Source: an uncultured Clostridia bacterium (GTDB lineage: Bacteria > Bacillota > Clostridia > UBA1381). Taken from it: a stretch of 14,757 bases of DNA. Below are positions 14,291-14,757 of the stretch, piece after piece. The notes beneath the pieces are model-generated. The model was not told where the DNA came from and did not search any database. It was given only the letters and a program-made list of their open reading frames with translations. Every line of letters begins with the position of its first letter. Position 1 is the first letter of the stretch. Position numbers and translations under genes: made by a program. The stretch lies in NCBI GenBank assembly GCA_934454745.1, contig CAKSGP010000010.1, positions 1 to 14,757 of the forward strand, given 5' to 3'.

Positions 14291-14757
14291 ATGTATTGTA
14301 TAGGGGATAAAGTTGTGCATCCAATGCATGGAGCCGGTATTATTAACGATATAAAAAAAATTATAGTTGGCGGTGTGGAACGCGAATATTTTGTTATCTG
14401 CTTTATTGTGGGTAATATGATTTCAGATATACCCGTAGATAGCTGTGAAAAAATCGGATTACGTGACGTCATCTCAAAAGAGCAAGCAATGAAGGTGCTT
14501 GATTTTTTCCGCGGATATGATGTCGGTGATGATATTAACTGGAACAGACGTCAACGTGAGAATATGGAAAAGCTTAAATCCGGCGATATATATAGAGTTG
14601 CAGGTGTCCTTAAGGAGCTTATGTGCCGTGAAAAACGTAAAGGTCTTTCAACAAGTGAGCGTAAAACTCTCGGCTCTGCAAGACAGATTGTTCTGAGTGA
14701 GCTTATAATGTCCGAGGTTGCCGGAGAAAATGATATAGAACTTATTTTAGATGAATG
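14291..14757 (+). CDS. CarD/CdnL-family RNA polymerase-binding regulator (reaches right edge)
   Basis: CarD-family proteins bind the RNA polymerase beta subunit and affect stability of the promoter open complex. The visible 155 residues start YCIGDKVVHPMHGAGII, the family's RNA polymerase-interaction domain opening. IVGNMISDIPVDSCEKIGLR follows, close to the usual end of that Tudor-like domain near residue 60. The rest is a helical C-terminal domain with KLKSGDIYRVAGVLKEL and LSTSERKTLGSARQIVLSEL, typical of Clostridial members. The window ends in TG after a GAA codon; if the next base is A the gene stops there, at a normal length. It is divergent from the V-ATPase operon and has its own strong promoter. 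Confidence 0.92.
   Translation, partial: MYCIGDKVVHPMHGAGIINDIKKIIVGGVEREYFVICFIVGNMISDIPVDSCEKIGLRDVISKEQAMKVLDFFRGYDVGDDINWNRRQRENMEKLKSGDIYRVAGVLKELMCREKRKGLSTSERKTLGSARQIVLSELIMSEVAGENDIELILDE

Noticed and set aside
1..14757. Mobile element, CRISPR, toxin-antitoxin or defence system
   Set aside because: No transposase, integrase, direct-repeat array, nuclease or small toxin pair is visible on either strand; gene content is metabolic and housekeeping.

Overview
The window looks like a low-GC Clostridia-type Firmicute chromosome. Genes are closely packed, with AGGAGG-like ribosome binding sites and sigma-A promoters of the TTGACA-17-TATAAT kind. It carries an Enterococcus-type V-ATPase operon, a CarD-like RNA polymerase regulator and small DUF378 and DUF4830 proteins, all typical of anaerobic gut or rumen Clostridia. 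No rRNA, tRNA, CRISPR array, insertion sequence or phage gene is visible. No gene-free stretch exceeds 300 bases; the longest is the 239-base divergent region at 2601-2839.

Left part (1-1693, minus strand): queA and tgt form a two-gene queuosine operon. Tgt runs off the left edge. The promoter upstream of queA lies inside a perfect 10-bp inverted repeat whose arms cover parts of both the -10 and -35 boxes.

Sugar-acid island (1785-4933): an AraC-family regulator (minus) diverges from an enolase-superfamily acid-sugar dehydratase and a short-chain dehydrogenase (plus). This suggests a small inducible module for one sugar acid, with no transporter, kinase or aldolase beside it. Between the two enzyme genes lies an orphan coding fragment that looks like the 3' end of a deleted gene. 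The dehydrogenase gene carries a perfect 12-bp-arm palindrome over the codons of its nucleotide-binding motif. Terminator-like hairpins follow.

Middle (5056-5786): a DUF378 membrane protein (minus) and a DUF4830 protein (plus) are divergent. The 3' end of the DUF4830 gene overlaps the 3' end of the V-ATPase operon by 29 bp.

Right part (5758-14126, minus strand): a complete nine-gene V-type ATPase operon in the order ntpF-I-K-E-C-G-A-B-D, with gaps of at most 18 nt or short overlaps. The proteolipid has the residues that bind Na+ in the Enterococcus hirae enzyme, so the complex is probably a sodium pump or sodium-driven synthase. Divergent from the operon is a CarD-family gene with a strong extended -10 promoter, reaching the right edge.

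Most of the window is conserved housekeeping. I found no convincing new multi-gene system. The best leads are the palindrome in the dehydrogenase gene, the gene remnant next to it, and the inverted repeat on the queA promoter.
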